In this document: piece after piece, positions 23,269 through 31,303 of the stretch
How positions within the stretch are numbered: the first letter of the stretch is position 1
Layout: every line of letters begins with the position of its first letter
Source: CAVVJA01 sp963779485
GTDB taxonomy: Bacteria; Actinomycetota; Actinomycetes; Mycobacteriales; Jatrophihabitantaceae
Length of the DNA: 64,000 nt
Direction of reading: 5' to 3'
NCBI GenBank assembly: GCA_963779485.1
Contig: CAVZYJ010000021.1
Span: forward strand, 124,001 to 188,000
Made by a program: the position numbers and the translations under genes
The notes under the pieces: generated by a model
What the model was told of the DNA's origin: nothing
Database searches by the model: none
Seen by the model: the letters and a program-made list of their open reading frames with translations, nothing else

Positions 23269-24114
23269 TCATCCCGTCCACGGCAGTAACCGCACGGGTC
23301 CAAGGGGGCTCAGCAACCGCATCGGGTCCAGGTACCCGCCGCCGCGGCGGGCTCCCCAGTGCAGGCAACCGCCCGGGTGGCAATCGTGATGGGTACCGAC
23401 GATCCGGCCGATGACCTGACCGGTCTGGACGGTGTCTCCGACGTGCACCGCCCGGGCGACAGGCTCGTACTCCGTCGAGATGCCGTCCGAATGTGAGATG
23501 ACGACAACACCGCGCCCAGCCACCGTTCCGGCGAAGCGCACCCGACCGCCACGGGCCGCGAGCACGACCTGGCCGGAGGTCACTGCGAGGTCGACCCCGC
23601 GATGCCCGGCGGCGTAGGGGGTTGGCGGCGGCTGGAATGGATGCAGCACTACCAGCCGGCCCGCCACCGGGGGCCGATAGCGGGGCGGCGGACCTGGCCT
23701 CACGAACGCAGTGGCGATCTCCCCTCTGTGGCCCCAGGGAATCGAGCCTTCGTAGAGCAGCGCAGCCGTGGACGGCTTCGGGCGAAGGACTGCGATCGCA
23801 ACGGCGCCTTTCGAACGGTCACCTCGCGTTGCATCCGTCCTGGTCGCACCAGAGCTCGTGGTCGCACCAGAGCTCGCGCCTGCCGCGGCTAATTGTGGTC
23901 TCAGCGGGCGGTTCGACGACCTGACCGAGTCGGACAGCAGCGTGAGTCGGCGAATCCCGATGGCGCTGGTGCCGTGCGGCGGAGGGAACATGCTGGCGGC
24001 GCGGTTCGTCGTCGTTGGCCGCTCGACGACCAGCACGTCCGGCACACCCGGGACGGCGAAACCGGCGAGTAGCAGCAGCAGCGCCAACACCGTCGGCAGG
24101 ACGCATGACCTCAT
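23269..24114 (-). CDS. M23-family metallopeptidase
   Basis: The protein is ~281 residues from ATG 24114, which starts a clear signal peptide or anchor (MRSCVLPTVLALLLLLAGF). A GTG at 24165 would put 17 polar residues before it. A Ser/Thr/Arg-rich linker precedes the C-terminal LytM-like domain. The zinc ligands there are in HRGVDL (His, Asp) and in the late HWG motif (LHWGARRGG). Such enzymes cut peptidoglycan cross-links outside the cell or activate amidases. The gene is the normal left neighbour of rpsB in actinobacteria. The segment coding the linker contains an exact 18-bp tandem duplication (23841-23876). Confidence 0.87.
   Translation of the reverse strand: MRSCVLPTVLALLLLLAGFAVPGVPDVLVVERPTTTNRAASMFPPPHGTSAIGIRRLTLLSDSVRSSNRPLRPQLAAAGASSGATTSSGATRTDATRGDRSKGAVAIAVLRPKPSTAALLYEGSIPWGHRGEIATAFVRPGPPPRYRPPVAGRLVVLHPFQPPPTPYAAGHRGVDLAVTSGQVVLAARGGRVRFAGTVAGRGVVVISHSDGISTEYEPVARAVHVGDTVQTGQVIGRIVGTHHDCHPGGCLHWGARRGGGYLDPMRLLSPLGPVRLLPWTG
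23841..23876 (+). repeat. Exact 18-bp tandem duplication inside the M23 gene
   Basis: The same 18 bases (TGGTCGCACCAGAGCTCG) occur at 23841-23858 and 23859-23876. In the M23 frame this duplicates six residues of the linker without changing frame, so it is probably neutral slippage. Confidence 0.85.
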
Positions 24115-24165
24115 CACGGTCCGAGCGTCAGGTATCGCGGGACGGGGGCGCCAGGTCGAGGTCAC

Positions 24166-24198
24166 ATCTGTGGACAGCGCGGACGGATATCCACAGAT
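24166..24198. promoter_or_regulatory. Inverted repeat with DnaA-box-like arms upstream of the M23 gene
   Basis: ATCTGTGGA (24166-24174) and TCCACAGAT (24190-24198) form a perfect 9-bp inverted repeat with 15-bp spacing. Each arm holds a near-match to a DnaA box (TGTGGACA / TATCCACA). It is well placed to control the M23 gene. Confidence 0.45.
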
Positions 24199-24499
24199 CT
24201 CGAGGAGACCTTGTGCGTGTCCGGTTTGTCAGGAAGGGCGGCGTCAGCCAGAGGGTTGTTCTCAAACAGACGCCCCGCCGCGTTGCTGAGCCGTTCGCGT
24301 CCGTCGTGGCCAGACCACATTCCGGGCCGTCGACTGAGCTTCGATCACGACCGGACTCTTCGTGCCTCAGGTGCCTAGGACAGCGCCTAAGGCCCGGGCG
24401 TCGTGGGCAAATGGCCGGGATAGGGAGTTGTTCTCATGTGTCCGGCCTCCTCAGCCGCGCAGTGTTGAAGACGCAAGAGAAGAACCCTAGGAGGTCATC
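24199..24499. other. Gene-free stretch upstream of the 51-codon ORF
   Basis: About 300 bases without a convincing gene. It contains a 10-base direct repeat, GTTGTTCTCA, at 24255-24264 and 24427-24436. The second copy lies ~65 bases before the small ORF and could be an activator site. No terminator is visible. Confidence 0.4.
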
Positions 24500-24655
24500 A
24501 TGCAGCCGTATTTCCAGACCGTGATCGAGCCTGAGGCGAGGTACCACCGGGAGCAGCTGGCGAACGATTTCCGCCGGAGTGGTCGGCGGGAGCGCGTCGG
24601 CGTTCGCGACACCCACGAGCGGCGTTGGCACCTGTGGCGCCACGACGGTTCGTGA
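24500..24655 (+). CDS. 51-residue small protein with perfect Shine-Dalgarno
   Basis: ATG 24500 is preceded by AGGAGGT (24489-24495), one of the strongest ribosome-binding sites in the window. The frame runs 51 codons to TGA 24653. The predicted peptide starts MQPYFQTVIEPEARYHREQL and is rich in Arg, Glu and His with several Trp/Tyr/Phe, and no membrane segment. It resembles in style the short Arg-rich orphan ORFs common in actinobacteria, but I do not recognise a family. It is the only ORF on the plus strand in the ~840-bp span between the M23 and LuxR genes. Function unknown. Confidence 0.6.
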   Translation: MQPYFQTVIEPEARYHREQLANDFRRSGRRERVGVRDTHERRWHLWRHDGS

Positions 24656-24908
24656 ACTCGGGGCCAAGCCTCATGATCGACACTCGACGATCCGGGGATC
24701 GCGGACGCCAAGCCGAGGCCGGCTGCGTCCGAGGTCCCCGGAGTCGCCGGATCTGGACCGTCGCTGAGGACGATCGCAGCATCGTCGGGCGTCGGTAACC
24801 GGGTTCAACCGGATGACCAGCCTTGCAGGCGACGAGTGGCATCCAACGAACGACACCCACGACGAGCTGGGTGGTCCCAAACACCCGACACTGCGCCTCG
24901 AGAAGCCA

Positions 24909-24936
24909 TTGTTCGGCCTCGAGGATCGAATACTGT
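24909..24936 (+). promoter_or_regulatory. Promoter of the AAA/LuxR regulator gene
   Basis: TTGTTC (24909-24914) and TACTGT (24931-24936) are 16 nt apart, so RNA should start near 24943. This rules out in-frame starts upstream (24813) and supports ATG 24954 or 24963. Confidence 0.5.
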
Positions 24937-24953
24937 CAGAGCATCCCGCCAGA

Positions 24954-27923
24954 ATGGACGGCATGCCCCACCCGTCGACCCCTCTTGTCGGACGAGATGT
25001 CGAGCTGGCTGCCCTGCTGCGGCTCCTCGACGACGACCGATCGGCCAGCCATCCCAACGCGTCCGTCGTATCCGGCGACGCGGGGGTCGGCAAGACGAGG
25101 CTGCTCGCGGAATTTATCGAGACGGCGAATGAACGGGGCGTTCTGACCCTGGTCGGGCATTGTCTCGACTTCGGCGACGCGGGCCTGCCCTACCTTCCGT
25201 TCAGCGAGGCCTTCGGACGGCTCGCGATTGAACAGCCCGAGGTCGTCACGGAGCTCCTGCGCACGTTTCCGCCTATCGCCCGGTTGCTCCCGCAGCATCG
25301 GCGGATGGGCGGCTCGATCGAGCCACCGGATGACCGGTTGGACCGTATAGAGCTTTTCGACGCCGTGCTGGGTGCGCTCACCGAGCTGGCGCGCGAGCAG
25401 TGGGTGATGCTGGTCGTCGAAGACGTCCACTGGGCTGAGCAATCGACGCGTGACCTGCTCGGGTTCCTGCTCGCCCGCATCTCGGACGAGCGCGTGGCCC
25501 TGGTCATCTCCTATCGCAGTGACGACCTGCATCGCCGCCATCCATTGCGTCGGACCGTGGCCGAATGGGCCCGGCTGCCGGTCGTCGACCGCTTGCCGTT
25601 GAGCCCGCTGGCCGCGGACGACATCCGGGAACTGGTGCGGATGCTTTGTCCGGTCCAGTTCTCCGAGGATGAAATCGAGCACATCGTCGACCGGGCCGAG
25701 GGCAATGCGTTCTTCACCGAGGAGCTGGTGACCGCGACCCAACACGGTGCGGCGTGCGAGGCCGTCCCGGCCGAGCTGGCCGACCTTCTCCTGGTCCGAC
25801 TCGACCGGTTGTCAGCGCAGGCACGGCAGGTCGTGCAGGTCTCGGCCGTGGCCGGTCGAAGGGTCACGCACGGTCTGCTGGCCGCGGTGGCCGACCTACC
25901 GGACGGCCAGCTCGATGCTGCCCTCCGCGATGCGATCGACGATCACATTCTGGAACCACGGGGCGACGACGGATACGGATTCCGCCATGCCCTGCTGGCC
26001 GAGGCCGTGTACGACGATCTGCTGCCCGGCGAGCGGGTTCGGCTGCACGCAGCGTACGCACGGGCTCTCACCAAGGACGACATCGACGGCACGGCGGCGG
26101 AGCTTGCGCGACACGCCCGCGAATCACATGATCTGCCGCTCGCGTTCGAGGCGAGCGTGCGCGCCGGTGACGAGGCGATGTCCGTCGCCGCGCCTCAAGA
26201 AGCGATGCGTCACTACGAGGCGGCCCTGGAGCTCCTGCCGAACCTCCCTACCGGCATGTCGGACGAGGCGGCGCTCGTCCGGATCACCGCGGACGCGGCA
26301 GCCGCGGCCGGACATCAGTTTCGGGCGATCAGCCTGGTGCGGGACGCCCTGTCCGAGATCGGCAACCGGCTGGCCCCAGCCGATCGGGCCGAGCTGCTTT
26401 ACTCCCTCGCCACGGTGCTGCTCAACGTGGACGTCGACGACGAGGCTCTCGTCGCGAGCACGGAGGCACTGGGCCTGGTGCCATCGGAACCGGACAGCGA
26501 ACTGCGGATCCGGCTGGCGACGCTGAACGCTCACGCGGCCATGGCTCTCGGTCGGGACGTGGAGGCAGCGCGCGCGGCGCAGGAGGCCATCGAGATGGCT
26601 GCCCGGCTGGCCAAACCCGAGGCAGCGGCGGACGCGCGGACCACGCTCGCGGTGATCGAACGACGGGCCGGCGAGCCGGCCGCGGCGGCCCTGCAACTGT
26701 CCTCGATCGCCACCGAGGCGCACGCCTCGGGAGCGATCTCGGTCGAGTTGCGGAGCTGGTACAGCCTCGGTTCGCTGTACTACGAACAGGGCGACCTCGA
26801 TCGAGCGCTTGAGGCTTATCGCAGCGGCATCGCGCGAGCGCACGCCGCCGGCCGCGACTGGGCGGCCTACGGCCTCGAGGCCCGCACCCTGGCCGGGCTC
26901 GTCGAATATGCCCGCGGGAACTGGGACGCCAGCGCTCGGCTGGCGGACGTCCGCGGCGAGGGCGCGCCGCCGATCGCCGAGGCAGTGCTCCTCGCCATGG
27001 GCATGAGCGTGCGAGCCGGTCGCGGCGACGCGTCGGCGCTGGACCTGGTCGCGCGGCTGCAGCCCCGGTGGGCCCGCGACGGCATGCTGTGCGTCCTCAC
27101 CGCGACGGCCACGATCGAGCTCTACGCGACGTCGGGCGACCTGGACCGTGCACTCGACATCTACGACCAGGCCGTGGCCCAGCTGACCCGGCTCTGGCAG
27201 TCCAGCTGGTTCCAGGCGCGCCTTCGATTTGCCGCGCAGCTCGCGGCGGCGGCATCCGCGGTCATCACCAGTCAGCCGTCGATGCGCCGGGCCGAGATCG
27301 TCGAGCGGATCCGCCCGATCATCGACGGCGGCCGGGAATCGGCCCACCGCGGCCTGCCGAAGGGGCGCGAGCTGGGCGTGGAAAGCGTGGCCTGGCTCGC
27401 CCGCTTGGAAGCCGAGTGGGCACGATTGCGGTGGCTGGCCGATGTGGATCCGCCCTCCGTTGACGACCACATCGGGCTGTGGCAGGCGAGTCTGGAGGCC
27501 TTCGGGTTCGGCCACGTGTTCGAGCAGGCTCGATCACGAACCCGGCTGGCCGCCGTCCTCCGATCAGCCGGACGGGTCGCCGAGGCTGCTGACGTGGTGG
27601 CGCCGGCCCGCGAGGCGGCCCGGCGCCTTGGTGCGGAACCACTGCTGGCGGAGATCCGGGCCCTGGCCACCGAACGAGCGGTGATCCGGGAGGCCGGTGG
27701 GCCGCAGGCGCTCACTGCGCGAGAGCGAGAGGTCCTGGCCCTGCTCGTCGAGGGGCGGACGAACCGTCAGGTGGCTCGGCAGCTATACATCAGTGAGAAG
27801 ACGGTCAGCGTTCACGTGTCGAGTGTTCTGGCGAAGCTTGGGGTCCGCAGCCGCGCCGAAGCCGCGGCGCTCGCGCAGCGTGACCACCTCCTCGGCGGCG
27901 GGGATTCGTCCCGCCACGGGTGA
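24954..27923 (+). CDS. Large AAA/LuxR-family (LAL/MalT-like) transcriptional regulator
   Basis: The protein is 989 residues. An N-terminal AAA16-type ATPase carries Walker A GDAGVGKTRLL (near residue 42) and Walker B VMLVVEDVHWAEQS. A long alpha-helical TPR-like middle (about residues 350-880) follows. The C-terminal LuxR helix-turn-helix (about 920-980) is seen as LTAREREVLALLVEGRTNRQ with VSVHVSSVLAKLGVRSRAEA. Such regulators use nucleotide binding and an effector or partner protein to switch on operons. The target is unknown, and no metabolic operon adjoins it. It is inserted between the M23 and rpsB genes, which are normally neighbours, so it is probably an acquired or lineage-specific gene. 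ATG 24963 is an alternative start. Confidence 0.9.
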   Translation: MDGMPHPSTPLVGRDVELAALLRLLDDDRSASHPNASVVSGDAGVGKTRLLAEFIETANERGVLTLVGHCLDFGDAGLPYLPFSEAFGRLAIEQPEVVTELLRTFPPIARLLPQHRRMGGSIEPPDDRLDRIELFDAVLGALTELAREQWVMLVVEDVHWAEQSTRDLLGFLLARISDERVALVISYRSDDLHRRHPLRRTVAEWARLPVVDRLPLSPLAADDIRELVRMLCPVQFSEDEIEHIVDRAEGNAFFTEELVTATQHGAACEAVPAELADLLLVRLDRLSAQARQVVQVSAVAGRRVTHGLLAAVADLPDGQLDAALRDAIDDHILEPRGDDGYGFRHALLAEAVYDDLLPGERVRLHAAYARALTKDDIDGTAAELARHARESHDLPLAFEASVRAGDEAMSVAAPQEAMRHYEAALELLPNLPTGMSDEAALVRITADAAAAAGHQFRAISLVRDALSEIGNRLAPADRAELLYSLATVLLNVDVDDEALVASTEALGLVPSEPDSELRIRLATLNAHAAMALGRDVEAARAAQEAIEMAARLAKPEAAADARTTLAVIERRAGEPAAAALQLSSIATEAHASGAISVELRSWYSLGSLYYEQGDLDRALEAYRSGIARAHAAGRDWAAYGLEARTLAGLVEYARGNWDASARLADVRGEGAPPIAEAVLLAMGMSVRAGRGDASALDLVARLQPRWARDGMLCVLTATATIELYATSGDLDRALDIYDQAVAQLTRLWQSSWFQARLRFAAQLAAAASAVITSQPSMRRAEIVERIRPIIDGGRESAHRGLPKGRELGVESVAWLARLEAEWARLRWLADVDPPSVDDHIGLWQASLEAFGFGHVFEQARSRTRLAAVLRSAGRVAEAADVVAPAREAARRLGAEPLLAEIRALATERAVIREAGGPQALTAREREVLALLVEGRTNRQVARQLYISEKTVSVHVSSVLAKLGVRSRAEAAALAQRDHLLGGGDSSRHG

Positions 27924-27927
27924 GGGA

Positions 27928-27933
27928 CTAGAG
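27928..27933 (+). promoter_or_regulatory. Possible -10 box of the rpsB-tsf operon
   Basis: TAGAGT at this position, just after the LuxR stop, would give rpsB a leader of about 230 nt. The -35 region is weak (TTCGTC, 17 nt upstream). Confidence 0.35.
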
Positions 27934-27950
27934 TGGCCTTCGCACAGCAG

Positions 27951-27970
27951 CACCCCACTTCGGTGGGGTG
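27951..27970 (+). terminator. UUCG-capped hairpin in the rpsB leader
   Basis: CACCCCAC (27951-27958) and GTGGGGTG (27963-27970) form a perfect 8-bp stem closed by the very stable UUCG tetraloop. It may terminate the LuxR transcript or, if rpsB starts at the TAGAGT box, cap the 5' end of the rpsB leader. The rest of the gap up to 28169 shows no ORF. Confidence 0.6.
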
Positions 27971-28169
27971 ACTTCGCGTGTCCGCCCGACGATGGTCCAT
28001 CGCGTCGGGTAGGCGGCAGCCTCGGTCCTCCACCGACGACATGGCGGTGGAGGCCTCGCGCCGCGACACCGGGCACCAGGGCGGCAGCGCCAACCGGCCT
28101 GTCCGCAGCAACCGAGGACCGCGGCTCGGCTCCGGCCGGACGCGGACGGAAACGAGGAGGACGACCGGC

Positions 28170-29072
28170 ATGGCCGTCGTCACGATGAAAGACATGCTCA
28201 ACTCGGGCGTTCACTTCGGCCACCAGACGCGTCGATGGAACCCGAAGATGAAGCGCTTCATCCTCACCGAGCGCAACGGCATCTACATTATCGACCTGCA
28301 GCAGACCCTGACCTACATCGACCGAGCGTTCGAGTTCGTCAAGGAGACGGTGGCCCACGGCGGCAGCGTACTGTTCGTCGGCACCAAGAAGCAGGCGCAA
28401 GAGGCCATCGCCGAGCAGGCCACCCGGGTCGGCATGCCGTACGTAAACCAGCGGTGGTTGGGCGGCATGCTCACGAACTTCTCCACGGTCTACAAGCGCC
28501 TGCAGCGGCTCAAGGAGCTCGAGGCCATGGAGCAGGGCGGCTGGGAGGGCGTGACGACGAAGAAAGAGCAGCTCATCCTCAGCCGCGAGAAGGACAAGCT
28601 CGAGCGCACTCTCGGCGGCATCCGGGAGATGAGTCGCGTGCCCAGCGCGGTGTGGATCGTCGACACCAAGAAGGAGCACATTGCCGTCGGCGAGGCCCGC
28701 AAGCTGGGCATCCCGGTTATCGCGATCCTCGACACGAACTGCGATCCGGACGAGGTTGACTACAAGATCCCCGGAAACGACGATGCCATCCGCAGCGCCG
28801 CGCTGCTCACCCGAGTGATCGCGGACGCGGTTGCCGAAGGGCTCATGGCCCGGGCCGCGGCGGCTGCGAACGCCGGACGGGACGAGAAGCCGGAAGCCGG
28901 ACGGGTGGCATCCGACGAGCCGCTCGCTGAGTGGGAGCGTGACCTGCTCCAACCCGCTGGATCCCAGCAGTCGGACTCCGCGGTCGAGACATCACGCGAC
29001 GTCCCGCTCGGCGACATCAGCGCCGAGGACGCCGGCGAGCTCGCCGAAGCGCAGGACGAGACCGCAGTCTGA
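28170..29072 (+). CDS. rpsB: 30S ribosomal protein S2
   Basis: The protein is 300 residues. The S2 core fills the first ~230: MKDMLNSGVHFGHQTRRWNP, RNGIYIIDLQQTL, FVGTKKQAQEAI, NQRWLGGMLTNF, and PSAVWIVDTKKE followed by the IAILDTNCDPDEVDYKIPGND block. An acidic ~65-residue tail follows, as in other actinobacteria. Start ATG 28170 has a GAGGAGG Shine-Dalgarno. S2 is required for 30S function and its leader is a common autoregulation target. tsf follows after 37 bases in the classical rpsB-tsf operon. Confidence 0.97.
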   Translation: MAVVTMKDMLNSGVHFGHQTRRWNPKMKRFILTERNGIYIIDLQQTLTYIDRAFEFVKETVAHGGSVLFVGTKKQAQEAIAEQATRVGMPYVNQRWLGGMLTNFSTVYKRLQRLKELEAMEQGGWEGVTTKKEQLILSREKDKLERTLGGIREMSRVPSAVWIVDTKKEHIAVGEARKLGIPVIAILDTNCDPDEVDYKIPGNDDAIRSAALLTRVIADAVAEGLMARAAAAANAGRDEKPEAGRVASDEPLAEWERDLLQPAGSQQSDSAVETSRDVPLGDISAEDAGELAEAQDETAV

Positions 29073-29109
29073 CCGCGTCTTCCACCGACAACGAAGGACA
29101 AGGCATTCG

Positions 29110-29931
29110 ATGGCGACAATTTCCGCCACTGACGTGAAGAAGCTCCGCGACGCCACCGGCGCCGGGATGATGGACAGCAAGCGGGCTCTGGAGGAGGCCG
29201 GCGGCGACTTCGACAAGGCGGTCGAGGTGCTGCGGGTGCGCGGCAGCGCGAAAGCGGCGAAGCGGGGTGCGGAGCGCACGGCCGCGAACGGCCTGGTGGC
29301 CGCGGCGGAGAACGCGATGATCGAGCTGGCGTCCGAGACCGACTTCGTCGCCAAGAACGAGCAGTTCCAGACGCTGGCGGGTGACATCGTCGCGCACTTC
29401 GCGGGCTCGACGGCGGACGACGTCGACTCGCTGCTGGGCGAGCGGCTTGCCGATGGGCGCACCGTGGCCGAGAACATCGAGGTGCTGGCCGCGGTGATCG
29501 GCGAGAAGCTCGAGCTGAGCCGCGCGGTGAAACTGCCCGGCACCGTCGCCTCCTACCTGCACCGCAAAGCGTCCGACCTTCCTCCGCAGGTCGGGGTACT
29601 GGTGCAGTTCACAGGCCTGGACGTCTCCGCTGCCCGTGGTGCGGCCATGCAGGTCGCCGCGATGCGCCCCCGCTATCTGCGCCGGGAGGACGTGCCCGCC
29701 GACGTCATCGACAACGAGCGGCGCATCGCCGAGGCGGCCGCCCGCGCCGAGGGCAAGCCGGAGCAGGCGCTGGCCAAGATCATCGATGGCCGGCTCAACG
29801 GATTCTTCAAGGACACGGTGCTGCTCGAGCAGCCCGCAGTGCAGGACAGCAAGCGAAATGTACAGGCCGTCCTGGATGATGCGGGTGTAGACGTCACCGG
29901 GTTCGCGCACTTCGAGGTGGGCGCCGCCTGA
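29110..29931 (+). CDS. tsf: Elongation factor Ts
   Basis: The protein is 273 residues. The N-terminal UBA-like domain (DVKKLRDATGAGMMDSKRALEEAGGD) is followed by the EF-Ts core with ASETDFVAKNEQFQ, the conserved TDFV motif that contacts EF-Tu. It recycles EF-Tu by GDP/GTP exchange. Start ATG 29110 follows an AAGGACAAGG ribosome-binding region. The order rpsB-tsf-pyrH-frr is conserved; pyrH begins 60 bases later. Confidence 0.97.
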   Translation: MATISATDVKKLRDATGAGMMDSKRALEEAGGDFDKAVEVLRVRGSAKAAKRGAERTAANGLVAAAENAMIELASETDFVAKNEQFQTLAGDIVAHFAGSTADDVDSLLGERLADGRTVAENIEVLAAVIGEKLELSRAVKLPGTVASYLHRKASDLPPQVGVLVQFTGLDVSAARGAAMQVAAMRPRYLRREDVPADVIDNERRIAEAAARAEGKPEQALAKIIDGRLNGFFKDTVLLEQPAVQDSKRNVQAVLDDAGVDVTGFAHFEVGAA

Positions 29932-29991
29932 CGCCGACAGCAGCTCCAGATCCGTACAGGTCCGCCGTCGCCGAGTGAGTAGGAAGCGCAG

Positions 29992-30726
29992 ATGACCGAC
30001 GAACAAGCGGCGGTGCCGATCTATCGGCGGATCATGCTGAAGCTGTCGGGCGAGGTGTTCGGCGGCGGCCAGATCGGCGTCGATCCGGACGTCGTACACA
30101 GCATCGCCGGGCAAATCGCCGAGGTCGTTCGACTGGGCACCCAGGTTGCCATCGTCGTGGGCGGCGGCAACTTCTTCCGGGGCGCGGAACTCAGCCAGCG
30201 CGGCATGGACCGGGATCGGGCCGACTACATGGCCATGCTGGGCACGGTGATGAACACCTTGGCGTTGCAGGACTTCCTGGAGAAGCAGGGCATACCCACG
30301 CGGGTCCAGACCGCGATCACCATGGGCCAGGTTGCGGAGCCGTACATCCCGCGGCGCGCCGAGCGCCACTTGGAGAAGGGCCGGGTCGTCATCTTCGCGG
30401 CCGGAGTCGGCATGCCGTACTTCTCTACGGATACGGCCGGTGCCCAGCGGGCGCTGGAGATCGGTTGCCAGGTCCTGTTGATGGGCAAGAGCGGCGTCGA
30501 CGGCGTGTACGACGCCGACCCGCGAACGCATCCGGATGCCGTCCGCTTCGACACGATCAGTTACGACGACGTCCTCTTGCGGGGATTGGAGGTTGCGGAC
30601 GCGACGGCGTTCAGCCTGTGCCGCGACAACGGCATGCCGATCATCGTGTTCGACCTGGCCGACGGCAACATCGCGCGGGTCGTCCGAGGTGAGAAGATCG
30701 GCACACTGGTGAGCGCCGCGGGCTGA
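29992..30726 (+). CDS. pyrH: UMP kinase
   Basis: The protein is 244 residues of the amino-acid-kinase fold. It phosphorylates UMP to UDP in pyrimidine nucleotide synthesis. Visible motifs: IMLKLSGEVFGG (ATP-binding Lys/Gly loop), VVGGGNFFRG, DRADYMAMLGTVMN (UMP and GTP effector site), and LLMGKSGVDGVYDADPR followed by the C-terminal MPIIVFDL. Start ATG 29992. frr follows after 14 bases in the same transcript. Confidence 0.97.
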   Translation: MTDEQAAVPIYRRIMLKLSGEVFGGGQIGVDPDVVHSIAGQIAEVVRLGTQVAIVVGGGNFFRGAELSQRGMDRDRADYMAMLGTVMNTLALQDFLEKQGIPTRVQTAITMGQVAEPYIPRRAERHLEKGRVVIFAAGVGMPYFSTDTAGAQRALEIGCQVLLMGKSGVDGVYDADPRTHPDAVRFDTISYDDVLLRGLEVADATAFSLCRDNGMPIIVFDLADGNIARVVRGEKIGTLVSAAG

Positions 30727-30740
30727 CGAAGGAGACGGAC

Positions 30741-31298
30741 GTGATCGACGAGACGCTCTTCGAAGCCGAGGAGAAGATGGAGAAGGCGGTACACGTGGCG
30801 CGCGACGAACTCGGGAGTCTGCGGACCGGGCGGGCGAGCCCGAACAGCTTCGCCCGGATGGTCGTCGACTACTACGGAGCGCCCACCCCGATTCCGCAGC
30901 TCGCGTCCGTGAACATCCCGGAGGCCCGAATGGCGGTCATCAAGCCCTATGACGCCTCCCAGCTGGGCGCGATCGAGCGCGTTATCCGCGACTCCGACCT
31001 TGGCGTGAACCCGACGAACGACGGCACGCTCATCCGGGTGATCTTTCCGCAGCTGACCGAGGAACGCCGGCGAGAACTGGTCAAGGTCGCCCGCCACAAG
31101 GGCGAGGACGGCAAGGTTTCCATCCGGTCGGTGCGACGGCACGCGAAGGACGCCCTGGACAAGCTGGCCCGGGACGGGGAGGTCGGCGAGGACGACGTGC
31201 GCCGGGCGGAGGTCGAGCTCGACAAGATCACCGGACGGTACACGGCGCAGGTGGACGACGTCGTCAAGGCCAAGGAAGCCGAGCTTCTCGAGGTCTAA
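30741..31298 (+). CDS. frr: Ribosome-recycling factor
   Basis: The protein is 185 residues, the standard length. The blocks RTGRASPNSF, YYGAPTPIPQLASVNIPEAR, LGVNPTNDGTLIRV and FPQLTEERRRELVKVARHKGED are all present, and the rest is the long three-helix bundle. With EF-G it splits post-termination ribosomes. Start GTG 30741 has a GAAGGAGA Shine-Dalgarno. cdsA follows after a 5-base gap. Confidence 0.97.
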   Translation: MIDETLFEAEEKMEKAVHVARDELGSLRTGRASPNSFARMVVDYYGAPTPIPQLASVNIPEARMAVIKPYDASQLGAIERVIRDSDLGVNPTNDGTLIRVIFPQLTEERRRELVKVARHKGEDGKVSIRSVRRHAKDALDKLARDGEVGEDDVRRAEVELDKITGRYTAQVDDVVKAKEAELLEV

Positions 31299-31303
31299 GT
31301 GGT

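Noticed and set aside
27934..28169. A known ribosomal leader or riboswitch upstream of rpsB
   Set aside because: Apart from the UUCG hairpin no recognised consensus is visible, so it was left as a leader with a hairpin.
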